Source: Rhabditoides inermis (taxonomy: Eukaryota > Nematoda > Chromadorea > Rhabditida > Rhabditidae). From it: a stretch of DNA of 64,000 nucleotides. The notes under the pieces were generated by a model. The model ran no database searches and had not been told where the DNA came from. It saw only the letters and a list, made by a program, of their open reading frames with translations. The translations under genes were made by a program, and so were the position numbers. Shown one piece after another: positions 1 through 11,300 of this stretch; position 1 is the first letter of the stretch; the number at the start of each line of letters is the position of its first letter. The stretch lies in the NCBI GenBank assembly GCA_963966185.1, contig CAWZYM010000403.1:143501-207500 (forward strand). The letters run 5' to 3'.

Positions 1-60
1 ACGCCGCGATCCAGCCTTGCTGGTGCTGCAATCGAACATTTCGGATTCATTCGTCTTCGC
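1..60 (-). CDS. possible next exon of the SLC49-like gene
   Basis: On the minus strand an acceptor ATGCAG precedes an open 20-codon frame in the required phase 0 that runs off the window. The residues (AKTNESEMFDC...) are not hydrophobic, whereas the next expected element is TM9, so this may be intron. The plus strand here reads a hydrophobic stretch, but nothing else supports a gene on that strand. Confidence 0.2.
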
Positions 61-213
61 CTGCATCCTGCTCCTCCTCTCTTTGTACTCGAGAGTCTTA
101 GGTCAGTCCCCTTAGGTCGACGGTTGTATAACTTGAATCTGATGATAAACCAACTTTCCTCGGAGCTCCGCCGTCATAGACGCTTATGCGTTTCCGTTAT
201 AGGTACGACTAAC

Positions 214-1996
214 CTCAAAGTTGATGGACATTGCCAGCGAACAGGCGAATAGGCCGGCGGCCGAGAAGCAGATCTTCATTACCTGCAGAGGAAGTGGTGA
301 TCTTTTTTTTTCGGACCGCATTTATTGTGATAGTTGTGACAGGCCTTGCGCCTTTCAGAGAAAATGCGGAACGCATGCTGAGAACCTGGTAGGGTAGACA
401 TATTCTCGCATACTCTAATCGTGGTGACGCTATCCTGGATACTTCCTTTGACCTTGATTTTGACTTTGAAATCGTAGAGATGTGATTACGAAAGCGCATA
501 CCTCCTCGAAGCGCTTGGTCTTGTCGACGATGACTCCCGAGACAGCCGCTCCGATCAGGCCGCTCACGATGAGCAGCGAGCCCATCAGACCCGAGAACGT
601 CGCCGAGTAGCCCTGAGGTTCGTCTCTCTCTCTCGCTAATTTACCGATTTCCCTCATATATTTTCTAGTAGCATCGAATGCTAGCATTCCATGCTAGCAT
701 TCGGAGCATTCGGACCGCATTCGGACCGCATTCGGACCGCAGCCACTCGTCTGATGTCTGCTCTCCTCTCAACAGGCATACATTGCTCGACAGTCACACA
801 AAACATAAGCAACACTAAGGCTGTCAGGCGGAGATCGGGCAGTCTCACCTTGACGCATAGCGCCGGCTGCAGGTTGTTGTAGAGGGCGTTGAAGAGGCCG
901 ACGCCGCCGCCGAGGCCCATCGCGAGCACGAGGAACGAGCGGTTCGTGAAGCACGCCTTCACACCCTGTGGGGAGATGAGAGATAATAATCAAGCTAATT
1001 TTTTTACACCCCTAGTGATGCGCCACACGTGAAATGTGTGTGAACAATGACAATGACAACGGGTAGAAGTTGCAGTGGAACGGTTCCAGTAAACCAGCAA
1101 TGAGAATCCACGAGAGGCAAACGGAAATATGACGCCTGTCTTTTGTCTCAATTCGCCTTGTTTCAGGCCAAACATGTGTGCGAGCTGTGCAGCGCCGGCG
1201 GGTGAGATGGACCATGGGAGCAACTTGTGGATACGCGTACCTGGAGGAACGGCGGCGCGGCGGGTCCCTGGTCGGTGCGCGCGGCGGAGGCGGGCGTGGG
1301 CGGCTCGCTGCGGGTGATGAGCAGAGAGAACAGCGCCGTCACCGCCGCCAGGATGCCGATGCAAATGTTCTGAAATGTGCGCGTGCAAGCTTCTGTGTGC
1401 CTGCGTCTTCGAATCACGCTACCACAACCGTCTGCCTCTCTTGTTTTGCGCGCTAGTGCCGAGAGCTGACTCTCCGTCTTCCTCTGATCTACCCCACCGC
1501 GCGCAACTTATTGCGAGCACAGAACTATACAAGACTTTCTTTTTTTTTTTCGTTTTCAAGAATGCCGATGCGGATGCAGATGTTCTGAAGTGTTCCTTTT
1601 TTATCTCGTTTCCCGCAAGTGTTTTTTTTTGTTTGATACAGATAGCCTAGGGTCCGCTCAATATTTGCCACTCTGTACATTTCCGAGACGCTTACTGTAC
1701 TGTGTCTCTATAATCTTTTGGCAGATAAAGATTATTATGAGTACATATGTATCTGAACAATGCGCTCATCCGGCGAGTTCAGTATCTCCGCACTTGATTT
1801 AAGTTGTGTCCATAGAAGTGTTTCTCTGTTTTTTTTGTTTTGTTTTTGTTTTGTTTCTACTGTTTTTTTGGGTGTTCTGTGTTTTCTCTGTATGTTTTTG
1901 TTCTCATTTGCAGACGAATGACGGTGTGATTGTGTACCGCCACAACGCGAACGCTGATTTCATCAAATGACTCGTCTGCGAATCATGCTGCCCCTG

Positions 1997-2035
<39 letters not shown>

Positions 2036-3940
2036 TGGCGCGGTCTGATTGATGTGATCATGTTGTCGGTCTCGAAACATCTTCATTTGCATATCGCAAC
2101 GTCTGGTCCGTTCAGCACGTGCGCCGATAAGAAACGCCAGTTCCGGGTGAAGTGTGGTGCACTGTGGATTCTAATCCGGGGCGCATCAAAGGCGCGCAAC
2201 TTATCGGCGGATGCAACGTTTGTGGTGTCTCTCTCTACGCGGAAGGAGTGCGTTTGTGTCGCGATGGGATTAAAACATATACGCGATGTACTATCAGTTC
2301 AAAAGATGAGAAGAGAGAGAGAGAGAGAGGGGTCGGGATCGAAAGATGTGCGGGCTTGGTGCCAGTTCAACTTGATTAGATAGTCTACATGAAACGATAA
2401 CCTCGTGAAAAACTAGCAGTAGCAGTAATTCTAATCACGGAAGCTAAAAAGAGAATGGCAATTAAATCAAATCGGTAGCAGCTAATAAAACGTGATAAAC
2501 GCTTTCACGGCGGTAATTGGTGACAAAGCGATAAACCATGTCGTAAATAAATAAATTTTAATGTTGATGTTTTGTACAGTTGTGAGGAGTAATTTACAGC
2601 TTGAACTGCGTGGATAGAGATAGAGAGAAGAGGAGTATAAAACAGGCGAGTAAAAAAAGAAGATAGCCTCGATTCAAGAGATTCATGTGTACTCTGAGGG
2701 AGAGTGTACAAATGTAAAGGCAGCTTTCTAATCAAGAAATATATGCCCTGAGGAATACTCCGAGAGATTTGCAGATCAGAGTAGTAACTAGTAACTCACC
2801 ATGAAGAAGAAGTTGTCGGGTTTGTCGTCGTTGACGAACAGCGGGGCCACCGAGTACATCACAGCGATCCCAATCGGGTTCGACATCGAAGCCAGCGTGT
2901 TCGCTGAAAATGATTTTTGAAGAATGTTGTAGTTGAACTATTCTCACGCCAGATCTATTGAGCACGCAAAAGTTTTTTCCCGAGATCATTCAGAATTCTC
3001 ACCGATGTTTCTCTGGTCGTCGGGGAACCAGAATCCGGTGAGCTTCGTTGGGAGGAACATGACGAACGGCTGAGCCGCCGCCGCCAGAATCTGACATAGC
3101 ATCGTTCACAATCGGTCACGATTGAGCTCGCTGATAGTTCAATCATCACGTCTTGAGCTGTCTTTGCACTGACTTTGTGGCACTACATCTGCTGTTTTTG
3201 ATCCCGTTCTCGGTATATCCACTCACCTGTCCGGCGAATGAGACGGGGAAGCGCATGCCCTTGTCCATGAACGACGCCGATCCGATCACTCGAAGGACCA
3301 TGCCGCAAAAGTTGAGCCATGCGCCCAAGAGACACTGAAGTGTGCAAAGTGACAGCTGCGATTCCTTCTTCTTCTTCTTTTTTTTTTTACCAATTCCTGA
3401 CCGTGTGAGATTGATGTGTCGTTAGACTCATTAGAGTATCTCCTCTGATTGCAATGTATTCAATATGTATCTACAGTAACCGCGCGGAAGCGCGCAATAG
3501 GCAATCAGCCGTGATTATAGTATATAATCCCCCCCTGAGGGCAGGTGCTGCATGTAGCCAATTTACCCGGTAAGATATAATGAACCATTAGCGCTCTTCT
3601 GGGAGCCGATGTGCCTATTATCATTACGATTCTGTCACGCACGCACGTATATCGTATATCGTTAATTACCCAAGTTTGAGGTATTGCCACATCCCTGATG
3701 AAGGCGTAACGCCGAAACGTCGGATAAAGATAAGTATATTCCAACAATCGTGATCGCCGGCTTTAACATCTCACACTACAAATGTATATCGTATACCATG
3801 CGCGCAATATATTCCAAAGATCGTGCCGTATTCCAGGCTACGCTTTCGCATAACAGGAGAAGACTACACAACGTGGTTTCCGAGAGGTGATAAGGGGCCA
3901 ATCGATGTGAGATGTGAGGCATCCGCCACGCACGTCCCCA

Positions 3941-3985
<45 letters not shown>

Positions 3986-4105
3986 ACAAAGAATGGTGAG
4001 AAAAGAGTCGCAGGATTACTTGACCAGCAAGATAGAGAGAGCATGAGTTGTTGTTCTTTTAGCGGGATTCGAACGGCGCGAACAATTGTAATACAATGCA
4101 ATGCG

Positions 4106-4141
<36 letters not shown>

Positions 4142-5085
4142 CTGAGAGCAAGTGTTGCAGAATGCAGACTAATGCAGGTGCAGACGATCTTTTCTGCGGC
4201 CAACTACTAATAGTTATCAATTCGCTCCAAAAATATACCCACACCGATGTCACAAGGGTAGAGAGAGAGAAAAAACAAGGAAATGCGAGCGACTTATCGC
4301 TATAATTCATAATGTGCTGCTATAAGCGGGCCGAACGAAAGACTAAACGAACACAGAGCAAGGAAGTGAATTGTGGAAATAAGTTGAGAAGTGAATTGTG
4401 GTCAACGAAAGTGAGAAGTGCTCACCCCGGAAGACGCCATTTTCACGTGTTATGAAGTGAAATGTGGTTTTGCCAAAAAGAGAAAGAAACGTGCTCACCC
4501 CGGACTTGAGTCCGAATCGGTCGGTACAGTAGCAGGCGACGAAGCCGACGGGAATCGACAGCACCATGAACACTGTGTTGAAGAAGAGCGCCGCGTTCGA
4601 GAAGCCGTAGTAGTCATTGGTGTAGAAGGTGATCGGCGAGAAGCAGATCCACACCTGAGACACAGGAAAAATGGTTCGAGTTGATTACCCAAGGTTGAGG
4701 TAATGCTGCTCTCTCTCTTATGATGCCATAACGCCGAAATGAACTGTTCTCTACATCGGCGGCTAAAGATTACCGCTCATCATGATCAGTACCGATGACC
4801 GTGAGGTGACATTAGACACAGGTGTGTGCACATTGGCGTACTACTCGCGCCTCGCCTCTACCAAACATCGCCGGTGTCACTTATTGATCGCCAGTCGCGC
4901 CTCGCAACATATAGCGGCCCTCCGGTGCAGGCAGGTGGATTAAACTGTACGCATTGTATGCAGATGAGGGCGCGGGGAAACTATGATTATAACAATATGC
5001 AACTCACGGTGGCGTTGCTGAAGTTGAGTAGGCAGACGACGAGCAGGTAGAGCCATCGCCGCTTGTAGAGCGTGTACTCACTCAT
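214..5085 (-). CDS. SLC49A3: MFS transporter, SLC49 family (SLC49A3/MFSD7-like), 3'-partial
   Basis: Membrane transporter of the major facilitator superfamily, SLC49 (FLVCR-related) group; substrate not deducible. Exons read on the minus strand: 5085-5008, 4654-4499, 3334-3227, 3090-3003, 2903-2800, 1369-1241, 965-849, 612-502, 282-214, giving 320 codons in one open frame with GT-AG junctions. It starts MSEYTLYKRRW with TM1 directly after. Family signatures seen: WICFSP in the first loop, a cytosolic DRFGLKSG after TM2 (the MFS loop 2-3 motif), GAWLNFCGMVLR, FWFPDDQRN-A-NTLASMSNPIG and GVIVDKTKRFEE. These fit what I recall of human SLC49A3 better than FLVCR1. About eight of twelve helices are present; the rest lies left of base 1. 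Divergent from the TBC1D23 gene, 633 bp between start codons. No obvious acceptor marks the start, so the first ATG of the open frame was taken. Confidence 0.85.
1416..1530 (+). repeat. dispersed repeat family R2, copy 1
   Basis: Shares AACCGTCTGCCTCTCTTGTT, a CGAGAGCTGACTCTCCGTCT block and a CCGCGCGCAACTTATTGCGA block with copies at 10390-10560 (-), 31405-31590 (-), 45085-45212 (+), 47075-47208 (+) and 61228-61380 (-). Confidence 0.7.
3691..3725 (+). ncRNA. hammerhead-ribozyme-like motif
   Basis: CTGATGA (3695-3701), a GGCG-TAA-CGCC hairpin (stem II, preceded by one extra A) and GAAAC (3714-3718), then GTC (3719-3721), with ATCC/GGAT at 3691-3694 and 3722-3725 able to form stem I. This is the order of a type I hammerhead with minimal stem III, as known from Penelope-like and other retroelements. 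The extra A at the base of stem II weakens it. It lies in an intron of the transporter gene, on the opposite strand. Confidence 0.5.
4683..4745 (+). repeat. degenerate second copy of the hammerhead-bearing repeat
   Basis: GATTACCCAAGGTTGAGGTA (4683-4702) matches 3663-3682 with one change, followed about 30 bp on by CTTATGATGCCATAACGCCG and AAAT, the counterpart of the hammerhead core with CTGATGA changed to CTTATGA. Both copies lie in introns of the transporter gene. Confidence 0.45.
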
Positions 5086-5718
5086 AGCCGCAGGACAGTC
5101 TCTCACTGTCACTCACTACAACACAGATCGCCGGTCTCCTCTCTCACCACAGGCCACGCCCCCTGCAGGTGTGGGATAGTAGTGCGCAGAGAAGCAGAGG
5201 GGCTGAGGCGAGAGAGCGGGCTAATTGCGGAGAGCGGCCGGCGGGTGCGGGTCATTGCGCCTTGTGGCATCGAGGAAGTGTGCCCGTGTGTCTCTTATCT
5301 CGGACATGATAGACTCGATCCCTGCCTGGAACAGAGACTCTGAACGTTTATCCCGGATGTTAGGAGATTAATTAAGCATGCGACGAATACTAGCGATAAA
5401 GGTGTTACGTTAGTGTGTGCCATTGATAAGTATGTTTTTGTGCGTTTCATTTTTGTGCAAGAAAGAAATCAATCGCAAGCACCTGCTAATATTGAAGTTT
5501 CTCACCTCAAACACTCACTACAAATAAACGAGAACGATTCCAAGTGACAAACATTTGCAGGCGACAAGCCCCGCCCTCTCATGCATTGCAATCAGATGAC
5601 GGTGTTTTCGCTTCGCTTGCCTCGTTTTTCCATCAATTTCTTTGTGTTTTGCATAGTATTCGATTTCTCTTATAATTAAAACAATCGATACTATCATACT
5701 GCAGACACCACTTGTGAA
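5086..5718. promoter_or_regulatory. shared divergent promoter region
   Basis: The 633 bp lie between the start codons of two genes pointing away from each other, so both promoters must fall here. A CATACTGCAG acceptor at about 5694-5703 sits 15 bp before the TBC1D23 ATG and could serve a 5'UTR intron or spliced-leader addition. No TATA box or repeat stands out. The part next to the transporter is GC-richer (5100-5290); the part next to TBC1D23 is AT-richer. Confidence 0.4.
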
Positions 5719-6709
5719 ATGGACGACGATATCGCGTCCGGAAGCACGAGCGGCACACTCGACGACGACTGGTGGGTGTTTTGTTGTTATAATAATGTGA
5801 TAATACGATCGAACTACTAAATAGATGATAGAAGTATAAACACATTTGTTTTCAGGGTGAAGGACGCGGAGCTGTCGCGCGACTCTGGCTCTGGCTCGCC
5901 GGCGTCGCTGGTGGGCAAGGAGACGACGAGGGGACGCGTGTGGATGGTGCGTTGATTCAATGTAATAATAACCATTCTCCATAACCATTATGTCGCGGTG
6001 AAGCTAACCTTCCGCTTTTCGGCGCAGGCAGTTTGCCACATGTCAAAAGTGACGTCACAGTTGTTTATGATTGGCACGGGGCGAGCCACATCTTTCGAAA
6101 CTCTTGCCATGTTCTCGACGTCGCACTCTTGCAGCGTCTGCTGGGCGTGGCGAACCGGCCGAACCCGCTGCTCGACTGGGACCAGCTCTACAACCTCTCA
6201 TCACAAAGCGTACTCCGCAACGGTGGGTGTGAGAGGAACCCATCAAGATCGGGAGATATTCGATTGTCCGGATGCCTCCTTTATCTCACGTGATGTTTAT
6301 CACGATACAATATAATAATTTTGCAATGTGCAAGTGACTTTGTAGATGTATATCATATTTCGTATCTTAAGATTGTCGTGCTCTGGCCAAAGCGATCGGC
6401 AACGTCAAGTCGGTGCCGGAGCTGGAGTCGCTACTCACCCTCTACTGCAAGAAGCGCCACTGCGACTACAACAAGGTACAAGCTCTATTTTAGTATCGAG
6501 TGCAGGTTTAGGCACTTATTCACTTCTTAGCTTTGAATATATTCATTTGGATGATCTGCAAGTAGGTAACCTCTTGGTCTCATACAACGTTGCGGGAGGT
6601 AGACTTAGCGATATTTTCTGAATGCAAGTAGCTTCCTGATCTCATACATCTTTGTGGATGTAGTCTCTGGGATGCTTGCGCTCTTGTAGTTGCCGGCTAC
6701 TGCTACAAC

Positions 6710-6764
<55 letters not shown>

Positions 6765-8288
6765 GTTTGCTCCCCTTCAGCCTCTCGCACGCAGGCGACA
6801 ATAGCTCACTCTTCTCTCTTCTTCCGGTGTTTGCCTAGGCGCACCGATGTAGTTTGAAGTTTTGGGTGTTGGAACTCGTGGCATGAAATATGCTATTTTC
6901 ACGTAATCTAGACTCGATTTTGACGATAACCAAAACTGATTTATGACATCATCAAGGAAAAGCATTGCCTCGAACATGGGTAAATAACCAAACCTGTTGA
7001 GGACGCGGGTTGGATGTCGATTCTGGAGAAGATCATCTCGTGCCAGCTGCCCAACGACGCCCTCTTCAACGTCTTCCACGCGTTCACCATCAAATACGTG
7101 CCCAAGTGAGTCTACTCGAGTTCCACATTCCCCCTTTTTCCCCACTTCACTTTTTTACATTTCCCCTTTTTTTGGGGAACATTTTCCCCTTACTTTACAT
7201 TTTCCCCTTACTTGGGAAACTTTCCCGGCTACACTTTTCCCCTCCAACTGGGAATAGTATGTATAATTGAATAAAGTAATACAAAATGTATTACGTAAAT
7301 GTGTTATGTAGGGACGCGAGCCGGACGTCGGAGCTGTACTCGCTGTTCCGGTTGCTGCTGCAGTACCACGACCCACAGCTCGCCTCCCATCTAGACTCGA
7401 TCAAGGCCACGCCGTCAGTTTCCCTTTTCAGTATACTTACTTGATTCATTATGGAATACTCGGGGATATGCTCACTCACCAACTTCATAATCGTTCGTTC
7501 ATTGTTGTAGTATCTCCCAAATTGGAAAGTTTTTGGTCCAGAGTTGTGTGTTTGAAAAGCGTCATGACGTGTCAAACGCAGGGTGCAAACAGGCCGTTTC
7601 AAAAAAAAATTTTTTATTCCATTCCATTGACACTATTCCTCGATTAGAAGGGTCACCTTGTGCAGATTCACGTACTCTTTCACGTATGTAGATTCACGTA
7701 CTCTTAGTTCCTTGTACACGTATTCTTCATTCCTCGTACACTAGTACGCTTGCTCATCTCTTCGTGCAGGTTCACGTACTCGCACGCTTGGTTCTCGACC
7801 CTGTTCGCGGCGGTGGCCGACGAGCAGGCCTGCCTCGCTCTGTGGGACATTTACATTGAGAAGGTGCGTGCTTGTTCCCCTTGTCTACCCGCCTCTTCTA
7901 TGTGCGCGTCCTTTTCGTTTCTTCTCTCTGCCTCTTCTCTGTGTCTCCCCGTGTTTCTTTGCGTCAGTCGATTGTCTGCGATTCTGTTTCTTCTCTACTT
8001 CATTTTCATTTGCGATCAGTTTTTGTTATGAGTACTGTATCCGTTTTCAGGGCGACACGCTTCAGTTTCTATCAGTCTCTTTATGTATTTGTATTATGCG
8101 TGTGTTTTTTCCAGGGCGATCCGTTCCTGGTGCTGTTTATGGCTCTAGTTCTTGTGGTGAACGCCCGTGACGAGCTGCTCGCCAAGACGCGACAGGACAC
8201 GTGAGTGAGGGAGGGAGGGAGGGAGGGAGGGAGGGAGGGAGGGAGGGAGGGAGGGAGGGAGGGAGGGAGGGAGGGAGGGAGAGAGAGA

Positions 8289-8346
<58 letters not shown>

Positions 8347-11300
8347 GGAAATAGTCCGTCTTGCTGCTGAGTTAAATTGCCTTGTGACTTGTGACCCTCA
8401 AGATTCACTCTTTCATTGTTGTTGGTTGTAGTGAAACGAGTTTAATGAAAACATTACGTTTGTATATTTTCTTGGCGAATACGCTTTCTGATTGCACTTG
8501 ATTCCAGCGAGTCTGCGATCGCGCACAATGACATTGAAACAAAGATTTCAAAATTTCAATGTGTGTATTGATATATTTTATACTTTATTTCTTATTAGAT
8601 ATACTTTATTTCATTCTAGCGAGTCTGCTGTCGCGCTCATCTCCCGCCTGCCCGCCGCTCTGACCATCGACGACGTGGCCGACTTTGTCGACGTCGCCTC
8701 GTACTACTCTGATAGAACGCCCGCCTGCCTCCGAGAAGTGAGCCGCAATTGTCGTTGAATCGTAGCACTACTATTTTCCAGTCCCTTTTACGTTGCGAGA
8801 CTGCGTTGAGTTGATGTAGAGAGTATGAACACACGTCATTCGTGTGGGGAGTTGTTGATAATGTAGAAGATATTGTAATAACCGTACATGATATAGTGGG
8901 CGAAGGTGGTCCTACAACGGGAGGGGTCTTTTCTTCGAAAATGTTTCGAAAACATAGGGGGTATACCTATTCGATTAATTACTGCTTTGAAAATATGGGG
9001 GATCTTCCATTTTCGACCTTATTGAAAACATGGGGGTCTACTTTTATGCGCCACTATATCATGTATATGGTAATAACGTGAAAACAATGACGTTCTATAA
9101 TATTGAGTAAACTATGAGTTCTCGCCTGTCCAGGAGCTGCACGGCCAGCTGTTCGACCCGAACCTGGTGGACGAGCACCCGCCGCCTGCGCTCGCCTCCC
9201 GCATCGCCCTCCCCGTATCGCCGCACGAACTGTGCAGGAAACCCGGGTATTATATATATATAAGCTATCTTCATGGTGCAAACGGAATGTTAAAGAAGAA
9301 CTCCGGGGAAAGAGTCACCCGCCCAAAACATTAGCGCGCCCGGAACAGATTTTGGCGGGAAAGCAGCGGTGTTGCTGCTGTCTGAGCCTCCGCCCCCGTC
9401 CCGTTAGGCTATTTGGACAAAGGAATCGTAATAAATAATTCAAAAACCTAACTTTTTGAAGCCTCTCAGATTTTTTATTGCTAAAATCGAGTTCCGAAGT
9501 ATCATTTTGCCCCTATTGACCGGCATTCCAATTTTTTTCTTCTTTAACAATTTTTTTCGCAAATAACAAAATGTGTCCAAAACCGACCGATTTTGTCGCA
9601 AAACAAAAAAAAATCTTTTGTTTGTTAAACATTTTCATTTTCAAACTGCGAAACATTTCGTTTGCATCTTGAAGATAGCTATACTTTATTCATAAGTGAA
9701 TTAAATGACATGTTCAATAGTTGATAGCGTTAAAAGTGCACAGTTTTTAGACAAGACTTTCACGATTGAAAAAAAATTAGTTCAACATCTATGGTATCTT
9801 TTTTCTTTCTTTTTACGATGAGTCATTCACGTTCACAAAATCATTCAGACGATCATTCGAACATTCAATCCTTAATCCAAATTTGAGCCTGTGCATTGAC
9901 ACGTGCGCATTTGCATTTTCTTGTAGTCGAGTAGTGATATTTTTGTGATGCATGCATTCATTATGTTGTTGTTACTGTTTCATGGTGATCTTTAGTAGTG
10001 GTTGATAGGGCCTAGTACATGTCATATTGTGTGATTCAGTGAGCCGAGCGGTGGCCTGGCGTACTTTGTGATCGACTGCCGCTCGCAGGCGGCCTTCTCC
10101 GCCGGAAACATCTACGGCAGCTTCAACCTCGAGAGCCGACTGGTGCGTTGTTTGTCGTTGTGTCGTTGTGTGTGTGTCCCTGATGTAGACGGTCATGAGG
10201 CCCCATTATACTTTCACGCTGACGCTGACGCGACGCTGACCCTCCCGTGCAAAAATGCACCTATCGATTTTGATCACGCTGCGTCAACGAAATCATTAGT
10301 TGCATCTTTGGCACGGGAGCGTCAGCGTGAAAGTATAATGGGGCCTATGGTCGTATTGCCAGAACGCCACCCTGCCAGGGTGACTACCATATAGTTCCAT
10401 GCTTGTGATAAGTTGCGCGCGGTAGGGTAGATCAGAGGAAGACGGAGAGTCAGGAGAGTCAGCTCTCGGCAATAGCGCGCCAAACAAGAGAGGCAGGTTA
10501 TGGCACCATATTTTGAACTGCAAGCGAGGTAGATCGAAAACTATCGCTCTCGCGCAGGCTATATTCTTTTGTCAGTACACATATCACTAGACAATAATGA
10601 GGATTGGCTTACGATATACCAGTATGCGAGGTGTTGTTGATTAATTACATGCAAAACCGAACGTTGTTTGTTTTGTGGAGTTGAGACGTGACGAGCGAGC
10701 CGTGCGATCGGGGCAATGAGCGAGACCAGACTAGACCTAGACTAAATATCCTATCTACTTTATGTCTTGACTATTTGTCCGTAAGTACACCTGGGCCACG
10801 TGCTCCTTACTGAAGCTTAGCTTGTCTTTCGACTTTATACCTGGACATCCTTGACTGTTTAATGAGTAAAGAGGTTGAATCGGGGTTACTTTTACCTTTA
10901 TCTTTTTGAGTAACGAGTAATGCTTATTTTTTTGCGTTGCAGTTTGTCTTGAGACCTTATACCTGGGCAACTTGTTAATAACTATGTTAAAAAGCCGATA
11001 GTACCGTGAACGGGGGGAACACCTTATGAGTAAAGAGTACTGTTCGGGCTTGCTTATGGGTGCGCAACGTCAACCCAGGCACAGCACCCCTCCTTCACGT
11101 CGTACTACGTGACAAGAAGGAACCACCGACAGATATTTCACGCAGACTAAACCCTTTGTGTTTCATCTCCGTTGTTGTATTCTTGATATCGGCAGCAAAT
11201 CAATGGGTGCGTCGTTGCAGTTTGTGGACGCGCCCGACTCTTTCGCGATGGCCATGTCCTCCCTCGAGGCATTCAAGAGCGAGCAGAAGAGCGACGACCA

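Noticed and set aside
3838..4210. Long open frames on both strands of 98-121 codons
   Set aside because: They are produced by the (CT)n and (GA)n microsatellites, which have no stops; nothing else supports coding.
5998..6315. Longer exon 3 of the TBC1D23 homologue starting at an acceptor near 6027
   Set aside because: It puts the conserved LLGVANRP...WDQLYNLS block in the wrong frame; the acceptor at 6134 joins VWM to RLLGVAN in phase and matches the family.
8145..8431. Ser/Pro/Leu and Arg/Glu/Gly ORFs over 8201-8346
   Set aside because: Translation of (GGGA)n/(GA)n; they lie in an intron of the TBC1D23 homologue.
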